A stretch of 13,805 nt of DNA from RGIG3102 sp045633415 (GTDB lineage Bacteria; Bacillota; Clostridia; Oscillospirales; Ruminococcaceae): the NCBI GenBank assembly GCA_045633415.1, contig JAZQYH010000116.1:1-13805 (forward strand). Direction: 5' to 3'. A program made the position numbers and the translations under genes. Shown here in pieces: positions 1-6,082 of this stretch. Within the stretch, counting starts at the first letter, position 1; each line of letters begins with the position of its first letter. The notes under the pieces are model-generated. The model worked only from the letters and a program-made list of their open reading frames with translations, was not told where the DNA came from and searched no databases.

Positions 1-2
1 TG

Positions 3-185
3 GGATGTGATAAAGTAGTCTGTTTTGGCGATGGCAAAAACGATATTTCAATGTTTGAAGTGTGCGACGAAAAATATGCTGTGGCAAATGCTGTGGACGA
101 ATTGAAAGCCATAGCCACAGCGGTAATAGGTTCAAACAATCAGGATGGCGTGGCCAGATGGCTGCTGGAAAACCGGGAATATTGA
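3..185 (+). CDS. Cof-type HAD-superfamily hydrolase, C-terminal fragment
   Basis: The open frame enters from the left edge (codon phase begins at base 3) and ends at TGA 183-185, giving the last 60 residues. The fragment carries FGDGKNDISMF, the GDGxND motif IV that binds Mg2+ in HAD-IIB (Cof/YbjI-like) phosphatases. It is followed by the usual family ending: YAVANA, then an Ala-rich helix, then GSNNQDGVARWL. Members are cytoplasmic, Mg-dependent phosphatases acting on sugar phosphates, FMN precursors or similar small phosphoesters; the substrate cannot be told from the C-terminus. No clear terminator follows, and the next promoter lies about 180 bp downstream. It does not look functionally tied to the polysaccharide operon. 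Family call is secure; function is general only. Confidence 0.9.
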   Translation, partial: GCDKVVCFGDGKNDISMFEVCDEKYAVANAVDELKAIATAVIGSNNQDGVARWLLENREY

Positions 186-364
186 TAAAAATATTGACAG
201 TCAGCAATGTTATCAGATAGTGTGAAAATCCGGCTTGTTTTTAGTCGAAAAGACACAGAATACAAGACATATGTTTAAAATACACAAAATACTGGGTTCA
301 AAACTGTTTAATTTATCTAAAACAGGGAATGTGTAAGTTGTACAAAAATTTTTCAAAAAAGTTG

Positions 365-393
365 TTGACAATGCTGAAAGTGTGTGGTATCAT
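365..393 (+). promoter_or_regulatory. Sigma-A promoter of the repeat RNA
   Basis: TTGACA (365-370) is a perfect -35 box. A 17-nt spacer leads to TATCAT (388-393), a 5/6 match to the -10 consensus. Transcription would start near 400, exactly where the 5' hairpin begins. The upstream 60 bp is AT-rich with A/T tracts (about 340-362), which could act as an UP element. There is no ribosome binding site plus start codon just downstream, so the promoter appears to serve a non-coding transcript. Confidence 0.75.
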
Positions 394-399
394 AATCAA

Positions 400-416
400 G
401 CTGTCACGAAGACAGC
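400..416 (+). other. 5' hairpin of the repeat RNA
   Basis: GCTGTC (400-405) and GACAGC (411-416) pair perfectly around the 5-nt loop ACGAA. The hairpin sits at the predicted transcription start, a typical place for a structure that protects an RNA 5' end. A further small hairpin, CC-GAAA-GG, follows at about 430-437. Pairing is seen directly; the protective role is inferred. Confidence 0.6.
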
Positions 417-449
417 AAACAGAAAGCGACCGAAAGGAAGCAATCTGAA

Positions 450-1702
450 GCCGAGTAACCGGAACCGGGAGCGATGAGCAAAGGGGACGAGGCCGAGACC
501 TGAAAGGGAGGGCCGAGGCGCTGAGGTAGCCACTGTGAGGCGAGACAGCGAGGGAGAAAGGAAGTGCAGTAAGCTTAGTACCGAAATCGGAAGGAAGGCA
601 TGGAAGCAGGCCGGACGGAAGAGGAAGAGCGAGGGAGCCGCAAGGCGAACGGACAGCACCGAAGGAACCGCCGACAGGGGAAAACGGGAAGAAGGGAAAA
701 GAAAGACGGAAGGCTGAGTAGTCAGAACCGAGCGAAAGCGGACGAAAGAAAGCAAAGCGAGGGGAAAGCCAGAAAGCGAAAGCAAAAGGGAAGCATCGGT
801 GGAACAGCTGTGGGAGCGAAGCCGAGAGGGACGAAAGGAAACGAACAGAAAGCCGAGTACAAGGAACCGGGAAGGAAGACACGAGAAATCAGGTCGGAGA
901 GAACGGGGAAAGCCAAGGAAACGGAAGTGGAGAGGGCGCACCGAGGAAGCTGCTGTGAAGCGGAGACGGGAAGAGAGAGGAAAGGAAGAAACAGAGGCTG
1001 AGTAGCCAGAACCGGAAGAGAAGCGGACGAAAGGAAGCGGATTGAAAGGGGAAAGACCGAAAGCGAAAGCACGAGGTAAGCACCTGAGGAACAGCTGCGG
1101 GAGTGAATCAGGGAAGGGTGAAAGGAAACCAACAGTAGAGCTGAGTACAGGAATCTGGAAGGAAGGCATGAGAAATCAGGCCAGAGAGAAAGAGGAAACC
1201 GAGGAGGCGAGAGCCAAGGCGGGCACCGGGAAAGCAGCTGTAAGGCGGAACCGGGAAGAGAAGGAAAGGAAGAACAGAAGGCTGAGTAGCTGGAAGCGGA
1301 AGACGAGCGGACGAAAGAAAGGGAGTCGGAAGTGGAAAATACTGGAAGCGAAAGCGGAAGGTAAGCACCTGTGGAACGGCTGTGGGAGCGAAACAGGGAA
1401 GAGCGAAAAGAAACAAACAGCGAAGCTGAGTACAGGAATCTGGAAGGAAGACATGAGAAATCAGGTCGGAGAGAAAGAGGAAACCGAGGAGGCGAGAGCC
1501 AAGGCGGGCACCGGGAAAGCAACTGTGAGGCAGAACCGGGAAGAGAAGGAAAGGAAGAACAGAGGCTGAGTAGTCAGAACCCAAAACTGAGACGGACGAA
1601 AGAAAGTCAAAACAGAGGGGGTCAGAAAGCGGAAAGGAAGCTGTGAAAACAGTGGAATGGACGGCCCAGAGAAAGTCGGAAGCGAAAGTGGAAGACAAGG
1701 GT
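450..1702 (+). repeat. Nine tandem ~142-bp units in A/B higher-order dimers (~284 bp)
   Basis: Units begin at a GCYGAGTA-like box at 450, 573 (GCTTAGTA), 713, 852, 997, 1140, 1281, 1425 and 1564. The spacings are 123, 140, 139, 145, 143, 141, 144 and 139. Units alternate: type A (450, 713, 997, 1281, 1564) has box + GYCAGAACC-like sequence; type B (573, 852, 1140, 1425) has box + CAGGAATCTGG-like sequence. A and B also resemble each other in their second halves, at a CACC...CAGCTG-like stretch about 80-100 nt in. The two latest full B units (1140-1280 and 1425-1563) are nearly identical: by eye six substitutions, all transitions, and one indel at the end. The first unit is shortened and the last (1564 on) fades by about 1700. 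The end boundary is approximate. Confidence 0.8.
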
Positions 1703-1784
1703 GAGCCGGGTGAAGCATCTGCAGAGATTGAATCCGGTGGAAGATGAAATGAAATTGCAGACGAAACTTTTCGCCAGGCAGTGA

Positions 1785-1825
1785 GTGGAGGTCGCAAGAC
1801 TGAAACCACCGCTTGATGAAAGTGG
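1785..1825 (+). promoter_or_regulatory. Two mutually exclusive hairpins before the terminator
   Basis: GTGG (1785-1788) can pair with CCAC (1806-1809), enclosing an inner hairpin GGTC-GCAA-GACT (1790-1801) with a GNRA loop. The same CCAC can instead pair with GTGG at 1822-1825. The two folds exclude each other and lie just upstream of the terminator. The complementarity is seen; a switching role is speculation. Confidence 0.4.
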
Positions 1826-1841
1826 ATATATAGAAAAGAGT

Positions 1842-1869
1842 GTCTCGACTGTATGGTCGAGGCTTTTTT
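1842..1869 (+). terminator. Rho-independent terminator of the repeat RNA
   Basis: CTCGAC (1844-1849) and GTCGAG (1856-1861) pair around the loop TGTATG, extended by a G-T wobble and a G-C pair at the base, and are followed by a run of six T. This is a textbook + strand intrinsic terminator. It closes the purine-rich transcript, since no protein gene ends nearby. Confidence 0.88.
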
Positions 1870-1916
1870 GTTTGTACGAAAAATCTAAAGATTATCAGAT
1901 AAAAACACACATAATG

Positions 1917-1949
1917 AAGCGCACAGAATAGTTGTTCTGTGCGCTTTTC
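1917..1949 (+). terminator. Second strong intrinsic terminator
   Basis: A 12-bp perfect stem (1917-1928 with 1935-1946) with the 6-nt loop TAGTTG ends in TTTT (1945-1948) followed by C and more T. It lies about 75 bp beyond the first terminator with no gene between them. It probably acts as a back-up that keeps readthrough from the repeat RNA out of the polysaccharide operon. Confidence 0.85.
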
Positions 1950-2031
1950 TTTTGTATGTAAATGAGCTTTTATTTTGCAGTTTTTTTGTCGTGTAAAATG
2001 TTTATTTTATATAATAATATAGTGTATTAAA

Positions 2032-2060
2032 TAGACAATTTTTAACATATATGATATAAT
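2032..2060 (+). promoter_or_regulatory. Sigma-A promoter of the polysaccharide operon
   Basis: TAGACA (2032-2037) is a 5/6 -35 box. An exact 17-nt spacer leads to a perfect TATAAT (2055-2060), preceded by TG one base upstream (extended -10, TGATATAAT). The start would be near 2067. A second weaker candidate lies just upstream: TTGTCG (1986-1991), 18 nt, TATAAT (2010-2015). The surrounding 100 bp is very AT-rich. This is the last good promoter before the first operon gene. Confidence 0.7.
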
Positions 2061-2066
2061 TATATA

Positions 2067-2282
2067 ATTAATATATAATATTAAATTAATTATATTTATA
2101 TATTATAAACGATAGCGATAACTGAAATATATTCCGTGATTTTACAAGATATTAGTCTGTTTATCGCTCAGATTATTCAGAGATTACAAACAATCAGTTT
2201 CAGCTGTTGGAATTGTTGTAGTTGATACAGTATACAAGCTTTATTTTAAAATCAGAAACACAGAGATAATTTATTTGAAAAG
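2067..2282 (+). other. Long 5' leader of the polysaccharide operon
   Basis: About 215 nt lie between the predicted start and the first ATG, with no open frame of note. AGCGATAA (2114-2121) is perfectly complementary to TTATCGCT (2161-2168), enclosing 39 nt. CTGAAA (2122-2127) could alternatively pair with TTTCAG (about 2198-2203). The leader has no U-tract terminator that I can see. Polysaccharide operons in Firmicutes often have regulated leaders (for example the EAR element of Bacillus eps or LoaP-dependent leaders); this one resembles neither by sequence that I can recognise, so the link is only by position. Confidence 0.35.
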
Positions 2283-3668
2283 ATGATTAAAAGAAATCAA
2301 AAATTAATAAACATATGTAATATGTTGTCAGATTACATATTGCTGTTTTTTTCATATTATCTGGCGTTGTTTTTCCGTTTCATTGTTCTTGACGGTAAAA
2401 TTTCCCTGATACTGTGGAAATTCCCATATTCCCTTGCAATGGCCGTGTACAGTGCTGTCGTAGTATTTGTTTATCGGGTTTGCCATATGTACGGTTCGTA
2501 CAGGTTTAAGGCAATGGGCGAGGAAAATGTCTCCATACTGTCTATTAACGGTGTGGGTGTCATCACCCTGATGGCAACAATGTATATTTTACGCATGAGT
2601 GATTTCTCACGTGGCGTACTGGTACTGTACTGGATACTTTCCAGCTTGACAATTATAGTAAAACGTATTGTGGTGCGATATATATTACACCATTACCGAA
2701 AGCTTGGCTATAATCAGAAGCACGTGATAATCGTGGGCAATGGTCATCACGCTTTTCAGTACATTGAAGATTTAAAAAGAAATCCACAGTACGGAATAAT
2801 TGTGGACGGGTATGTAAGCAAGGTTGAAAAGGAAGCACTTGGTGATTGTCTGGGCAGTTATGAAGAACTGGAACAGATTCTGCAGGAGCATGAAATAGAT
2901 GAGCTTATAGTAGCCCTTGAGCCACACGAGATACATTTTATGAAAGATGTAATCAATTGTGCTGATAAAGAGGGGGTACGCCTCAGCCTTATTCCATTTT
3001 TCAATGATTATTTCCCAAATAATGTAAGGATAGAAAAACTGGGCAAGTCCAAACTCATTGATATGCGCGCAACCCCACTGGATGATATTTTAGGCGCTAC
3101 ACTGAAAAGATTAATGGATGTTATCGGTTCAGGCCTTGGTCTTATAATACTCAGCCCGTTGATGTTGGTGCTTGCCATCGGCGTAAAACTTTCCAGCCCT
3201 GGTCCTGTACTGTTCAAACAGGACAGAATCGGACTTAACAAAAAGCCATTCAAAATGCTGAAGTTCCGCAGTATGCGACAAAATGATACAGAAACTACAG
3301 GCTGGAGCACAGACAAAGACTCAAGAAAAACATTTTTCGGCAGCATTATCAGAAAGTTTTCTCTGGATGAACTGCCACAGCTGTACAATGTGTGGAAAGG
3401 TGATATGAGTCTGGTAGGCCCAAGACCGGAGGTCCCACATTATGTACGTCAGTTCAAAGAAGATGTACCATTATATCTTCTGCGCCAGCAGGTAAGACCT
3501 GGTATGACAGGCTGGGCACAGATTCATGGTCTGCGAGGCGATACCAGCATAGAAGAACGAGTAAAATACGATATGTGGTATATCGAAAACTGGAGTCTGT
3601 GGCTGGATATAAAAATATTGGTTAAAACTGTTTTTGGCGGACTTGTCAACAACGAAAAAATAAATTGA
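2283..3668 (+). CDS. Polyprenyl-phosphate sugar-1-phosphate transferase (WcaJ/CpsE type)
   Basis: This membrane enzyme of 461 residues should start the lipid-linked glycan by moving a hexose-1-phosphate (often glucose or galactose) from a UDP-sugar to undecaprenyl phosphate. Four hydrophobic segments lie at about 14-34, 44-64, 85-103 and 111-129. A cytosolic Rossmann-like domain follows (about 147-245, with HVIIVGNG as the nucleotide-type loop). A further membrane segment at about 278-301 begins the catalytic Bac_transf domain. There one sees KFRSM (327-331), the catalytic Asp-Glu of DELPQLYN (362-369), LVGPRPE (377-383) and RPGMTGWAQ (405-413), all hallmarks of the family at normal length. 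The start ATG follows a poor ribosome site (GAAAAG). It is the first gene of the operon, behind promoter 2032-2060. The sugar cannot be told from sequence. Family call is firm. Confidence 0.93.
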   Translation: MIKRNQKLINICNMLSDYILLFFSYYLALFFRFIVLDGKISLILWKFPYSLAMAVYSAVVVFVYRVCHMYGSYRFKAMGEENVSILSINGVGVITLMATMYILRMSDFSRGVLVLYWILSSLTIIVKRIVVRYILHHYRKLGYNQKHVIIVGNGHHAFQYIEDLKRNPQYGIIVDGYVSKVEKEALGDCLGSYEELEQILQEHEIDELIVALEPHEIHFMKDVINCADKEGVRLSLIPFFNDYFPNNVRIEKLGKSKLIDMRATPLDDILGATLKRLMDVIGSGLGLIILSPLMLVLAIGVKLSSPGPVLFKQDRIGLNKKPFKMLKFRSMRQNDTETTGWSTDKDSRKTFFGSIIRKFSLDELPQLYNVWKGDMSLVGPRPEVPHYVRQFKEDVPLYLLRQQVRPGMTGWAQIHGLRGDTSIEERVKYDMWYIENWSLWLDIKILVKTVFGGLVNNEKIN

Positions 3669-3670
3669 GG
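3665..3670 (+). promoter_or_regulatory. Ribosome binding site that sets a TTG start
   Basis: TTGAGG, overlapping the stop of the previous gene, lies 6 nt before TTG 3677. The longer reading from TTG 3665 would place the site inside the coding region and add four residues not expected in the family. Starting at 3677 gives (M)DIKIIVATHK, the usual beginning of DUF4422 proteins. Confidence 0.65.
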
Positions 3671-3676
3671 TGTGCA

Positions 3677-4447
3677 TTGGATATAAAAATTATTGTGGCA
3701 ACCCATAAACTATATAAAATGCCACAGGATGATATATATTTTCCTGTCCACGTAGGCAGGGCACTGAACGAAAAGTGGTCCCAGTCAGAGCTGGCAGAAT
3801 ATTGCGGGGATAATACGGGAGAAAATATCAGCGCAAAAAATAAAAATTATTGCGAGCTAACGGCGCTTTACTGGGCGTGGAAAAATCTTGGCTGTGATTA
3901 TCTTGGGCTTGCCCATTACCGCCGCCACTTTAAATATGGGACAGGTGATAAATGGGACAGCATACTTGGAAAATTCAGTGCAGAAAAGCTGCTTGATAAA
4001 TATGATGTTATCCTGCCAAAGAAAAGAGAGTACTTTATTGAGTCAACCTATGAACAGTATATCCATGCGCACAACAAGCAGGACCTGGATAAAACTCTGG
4101 AAATCATAAAAGAGCATTATCCAGAATATGTGGCGGCATGGGACAAGGTTATGAAAAGTACATCTGGTCACAGGTTCAATATGTTCATAATGAAAAGGGC
4201 GGTATTGGACGGATATCTTGAATGGCTGTTTGATATCCTTTTCAGACTGGAAGAGGTTCTGGATATTTCTGGTTATTCTGAAAACGACCAGCGAGTGTTT
4301 GGTTTTGTATCTGAACGTCTGCTGGACGTGTGGTTGATAACAAACCATATCAGATATACAGAACTTGCAGTAATAAATATGGAAAGCCAGAACTGGCCAA
4401 AGAAAATCCTGAATTTTCTAAAAAGAAAGTTTATAGGAAAACAGTAA
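3677..4447 (+). CDS. DUF4422 family glycosyltransferase
   Basis: The predicted protein has 256 residues and starts at TTG 3677, eight bases past the previous stop. The N-terminus (M)DIKIIVATHK, the PVHVG segment near 23-27, the helix NYCELTALYWAWKN (about 57-70) and LAHYRRHF (about 78-85) are typical of DUF4422, a family found in capsule and exopolysaccharide loci and annotated as glycosyltransferases. There is no signal peptide or membrane span, so it should work at the cytosolic face, adding a sugar to the lipid-linked acceptor made by the preceding enzyme. A short C-terminal basic stretch (KKILNFLKRKF) could touch the membrane. Donor and linkage are unknown. Coupling to the previous gene is tight, but an 88-bp gap follows. 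Confidence 0.85.
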   Translation: MDIKIIVATHKLYKMPQDDIYFPVHVGRALNEKWSQSELAEYCGDNTGENISAKNKNYCELTALYWAWKNLGCDYLGLAHYRRHFKYGTGDKWDSILGKFSAEKLLDKYDVILPKKREYFIESTYEQYIHAHNKQDLDKTLEIIKEHYPEYVAAWDKVMKSTSGHRFNMFIMKRAVLDGYLEWLFDILFRLEEVLDISGYSENDQRVFGFVSERLLDVWLITNHIRYTELAVINMESQNWPKKILNFLKRKFIGKQ

Positions 4448-4452
4448 GGTGT

Positions 4453-4477
4453 TACTGTCGGGCGGTTTTTGACAGTA
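4453..4477 (+). other. Inverted repeat in the 88-bp gap before the ABC genes
   Basis: TACTGTC (4453-4459) pairs with GACAGTA (4471-4477) around an 11-nt loop. There is no T-run after it, so it is not a standard terminator. It could be a weak processing or attenuation site between the glycosyltransferase and the transporter genes, or chance. A TTGACA at 4469-4474 overlaps it but lacks a -10 box at the right distance. Confidence 0.3.
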
Positions 4478-4535
4478 CAGTAAAAGTATTGTTTCAAAAT
4501 CCGCAAATATAGTGTTTAGATTAGAAGGAGCTGGA

Positions 4536-5327
4536 ATGAATATGCAAAATAAAACTAGTTTTTTTCAGCAATTAAAAAAATATAAGCCACTGATGAACGA
4601 GCTTGTTGTACGAGATTTGAAAGTCAAATACAGAAGAAGCTTTCTGGGATATGTATGGAGCTTGTTGAATCCGCTTATGATGATGGCGGTTATGTCATAT
4701 GTGTTTTCCTACATGTTCAGATTTGATGTGCCAAACTACCCACTTTACCTTATCTGTGGGCAAACACTGTGGAACTTTTTCAATGAAAGTACAAATATGG
4801 CAATGTATTCTGTTCTTGCCAATGGTTCATTGATAAGAAAAGTATATATACCAAAATTCATATTTCCAATGTCAAGGGTATTGTCCAGTTTTGTGACAAT
4901 GAGCTTCAGCCTTGTTGCAATTCTGATTGTAATGATAGTGACAAATGTAAAAATCAACCTGACTATATTGCTTTTCCCTGTTCCACTTTTCTTCCTGCTG
5001 TTATTCTGTATGGGAATAGGTTTGGTTTTATCTGCTTTATCAGTATACTTCAGGGATATTATGCACCTTTATGGTGTTCTAACAATGGCGTGGATGTATG
5101 CCACACCAGTTTTTTATCCTATTGAAGCACTTCCTGCAGATGTAGCAAAGGTTATTGGTCTGAATCCAATGTACCATTATATAAATTTCTTCAGGGAAAT
5201 TGTGCTTTACGGCACAGTTCCAGGTATCGGTACATGGCTCTGGTGTGCATCAACAAGTCTGCTTGCTGTAGCTGTAGGGTTAACAGTGTTCAGAAAACTG
5301 CAGAGAAACTTTATTCTTCATGTGTAA
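4536..5327 (+). CDS. ABC-2 type polysaccharide export permease (TagG/Wzm-like)
   Basis: This integral membrane protein of 263 residues has about six hydrophobic segments (roughly 40-65, 70-90, 113-137, 145-170, 180-200 and 235-255). It has the ABC-2 export pattern: an amphipathic N-terminal helix ending in RDLKVKYRRSFLGYVWSLLNP, the hallmark of TagG/Wzm/KpsM polysaccharide exporters, and a late MAWMYATPVFYP segment. The start ATG 4536 is chosen because AGAAGGAG (4523-4530) sits 5 nt before it; the GTG at 4512 further upstream lacks such a site. It should form the membrane channel that carries the finished or partly built lipid-linked glycan across the membrane, paired with the ATPase 14 bp downstream. 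Cargo (capsule, teichoic-acid-like or rhamnan-like polymer) is not known. Confidence 0.92.
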   Translation: MNMQNKTSFFQQLKKYKPLMNELVVRDLKVKYRRSFLGYVWSLLNPLMMMAVMSYVFSYMFRFDVPNYPLYLICGQTLWNFFNESTNMAMYSVLANGSLIRKVYIPKFIFPMSRVLSSFVTMSFSLVAILIVMIVTNVKINLTILLFPVPLFFLLLFCMGIGLVLSALSVYFRDIMHLYGVLTMAWMYATPVFYPIEALPADVAKVIGLNPMYHYINFFREIVLYGTVPGIGTWLWCASTSLLAVAVGLTVFRKLQRNFILHV

Positions 5328-5341
5328 GGAGGGAAATGTTG

Positions 5342-6082
5342 ATGAATGCAGACATTATTGAAGTAAAAAATGTGACAATGAGGTTTAACCTGGCGGAAGA
5401 AAAAACAGATACCATAAAAGAGTATATTTTAAAACTTCTCAGAGGCAAACTTCGTTTCAATGAGTTTTTTGCATTGAAAGACGTTTCTTTCAACATTAAA
5501 AGAGGCGACTCTGTTGCTCTTATTGGTGTGAATGGCAGCGGTAAAAGTACAATGCTTAAAATTATTGCTGGTGTTATGTATCCTACAAAAGGGTCTGTAA
5601 CAGTTAACGGCAGCATAGCCCCACTTATCGAACTGGGGGCAGGTTTTGATATGGACCTTACAGCGAGAGAAAATATTTATCTTAACGGCGCTGTTCTTGG
5701 ATATGACAGAGATTTTATGAACCAGCACTTTGATGAAATCATGGATTTTTCAGAATTATGGAATTTTGTCGATGTACCTGTAAAGAATTTTTCATCAGGT
5801 ATGATAGCCCGTCTTGGTTTTGCCATAGCTACCATCGTTAAGGCAGATATTCTTGTTGTTGATGAAATACTGGCAGTTGGCGACTTTAAATTCCAGCAGA
5901 AGTGCAAAGAAAGAATGGCAGAGCTGATGGCTGGTGGCACAACCTTACTTTTTGTAAGCCACAGCGGAGAACAAGTCAAAGAACTGTGTGAAAAAGCTAT
6001 CTGGATTGACCATGGTGAATTAAAAGCCTATGGCCCAACAGAAGAAGTGTTTATGCAATATGAGGAAGCAGTCAATGGATAG
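5342..6082 (+). CDS. ABC transporter ATPase for polysaccharide export (TagH/Wzt-like)
   Basis: This is the nucleotide-binding subunit, 246 residues. Walker A GVNGSGKST is at 62-70, the polysaccharide-exporter stretch SIAPLIELGAGFD at 91-103, the signature NFSSGM (a variant of LSGGQ normal for this subfamily) at 149-154, Walker B ILVVDEILAVGD at 170-181, and the H-loop His at 207. The leading LKLLRGKLRFNEFFALKDVSF matches TagH/Wzt N-termini. The preferred start is ATG 5342, 8 nt after GGAGGG (5328-5333); ATG 5336 is too close to that site. There is no C-terminal carbohydrate-binding Wzt domain, so recognition of a capped chain end is unlikely to happen on this subunit. Its last bases overlap the next gene (ATGGATAG). 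Confidence 0.94.
   Translation: MNADIIEVKNVTMRFNLAEEKTDTIKEYILKLLRGKLRFNEFFALKDVSFNIKRGDSVALIGVNGSGKSTMLKIIAGVMYPTKGSVTVNGSIAPLIELGAGFDMDLTARENIYLNGAVLGYDRDFMNQHFDEIMDFSELWNFVDVPVKNFSSGMIARLGFAIATIVKADILVVDEILAVGDFKFQQKCKERMAELMAGGTTLLFVSHSGEQVKELCEKAIWIDHGELKAYGPTEEVFMQYEEAVNG

Larger units (their letters stand above)
400..1870 (+). ncRNA. Long purine-rich tandem-repeat RNA of unknown family
   Basis: I do not recognise a known RNA family here. The segment of about 1.47 kb is bracketed by a strong promoter (365-393) and an intrinsic terminator (1842-1869), both on the + strand. The + strand is strikingly purine-rich and poor in T: two 60-base lines checked by hand (1201-1320) have 77% and 83% purine, against balanced AT-rich flanks. 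It consists of about nine tandem units of about 142 nt. Each has a GCYGAGTA-like box, a short hairpin after the box, and in most units a GNRA-tetraloop hairpin about 65 nt later. Long open frames exist on both strands, but they follow from the composition: unit spacings (123 to 145 nt) are mostly not multiples of three, no frame is kept across units, GCTGAGTAG puts stops in two of three + frames, and I see no convincing Shine-Dalgarno plus start. A structured non-coding transcript is the best reading. A decayed satellite-like repeat or a low-complexity protein gene on the minus strand are weaker alternatives. Confidence 0.6.

Noticed and set aside
194..221. Possible promoter TTGACA (194-199) with GATAGT (216-221) after the HAD gene
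   Set aside because: The -10 match and the 16-nt spacing are weak, and a much better promoter lies at 365-393.
535..1646. Plus-strand open frames rich in Lys, Glu, Arg and Gly (up to 175 codons)
   Set aside because: Homologous repeat units are read in different frames in different units, and no convincing Shine-Dalgarno plus start is present. Two units share a frame only by a chance spacing of 285.
450..1702. CRISPR array
   Set aside because: Units are contiguous, about 142 bp and diverged. There are no short identical repeats separated by unique spacers and no cas genes.
313..1910. Many long minus-strand open frames (up to about 266 codons) rich in Ser, Pro, Leu and Phe
   Set aside because: They follow from the near absence of stops in pyrimidine-rich DNA. 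Frames shift between repeat units, no ribosome sites are seen, and the promoter and terminators point the other way.
4469..4497. Internal operon promoter with TTGACA upstream of the permease
   Set aside because: There is no acceptable -10 hexamer 16-18 nt downstream, and the TTGACA is part of an inverted repeat.
5234..5341. Longer N-terminus for the ABC ATPase starting inside the permease gene
   Set aside because: The strong GGAGGG site at 5328-5333 and family length both favour ATG 5342. The extension would be a shadow of the permease coding sequence.
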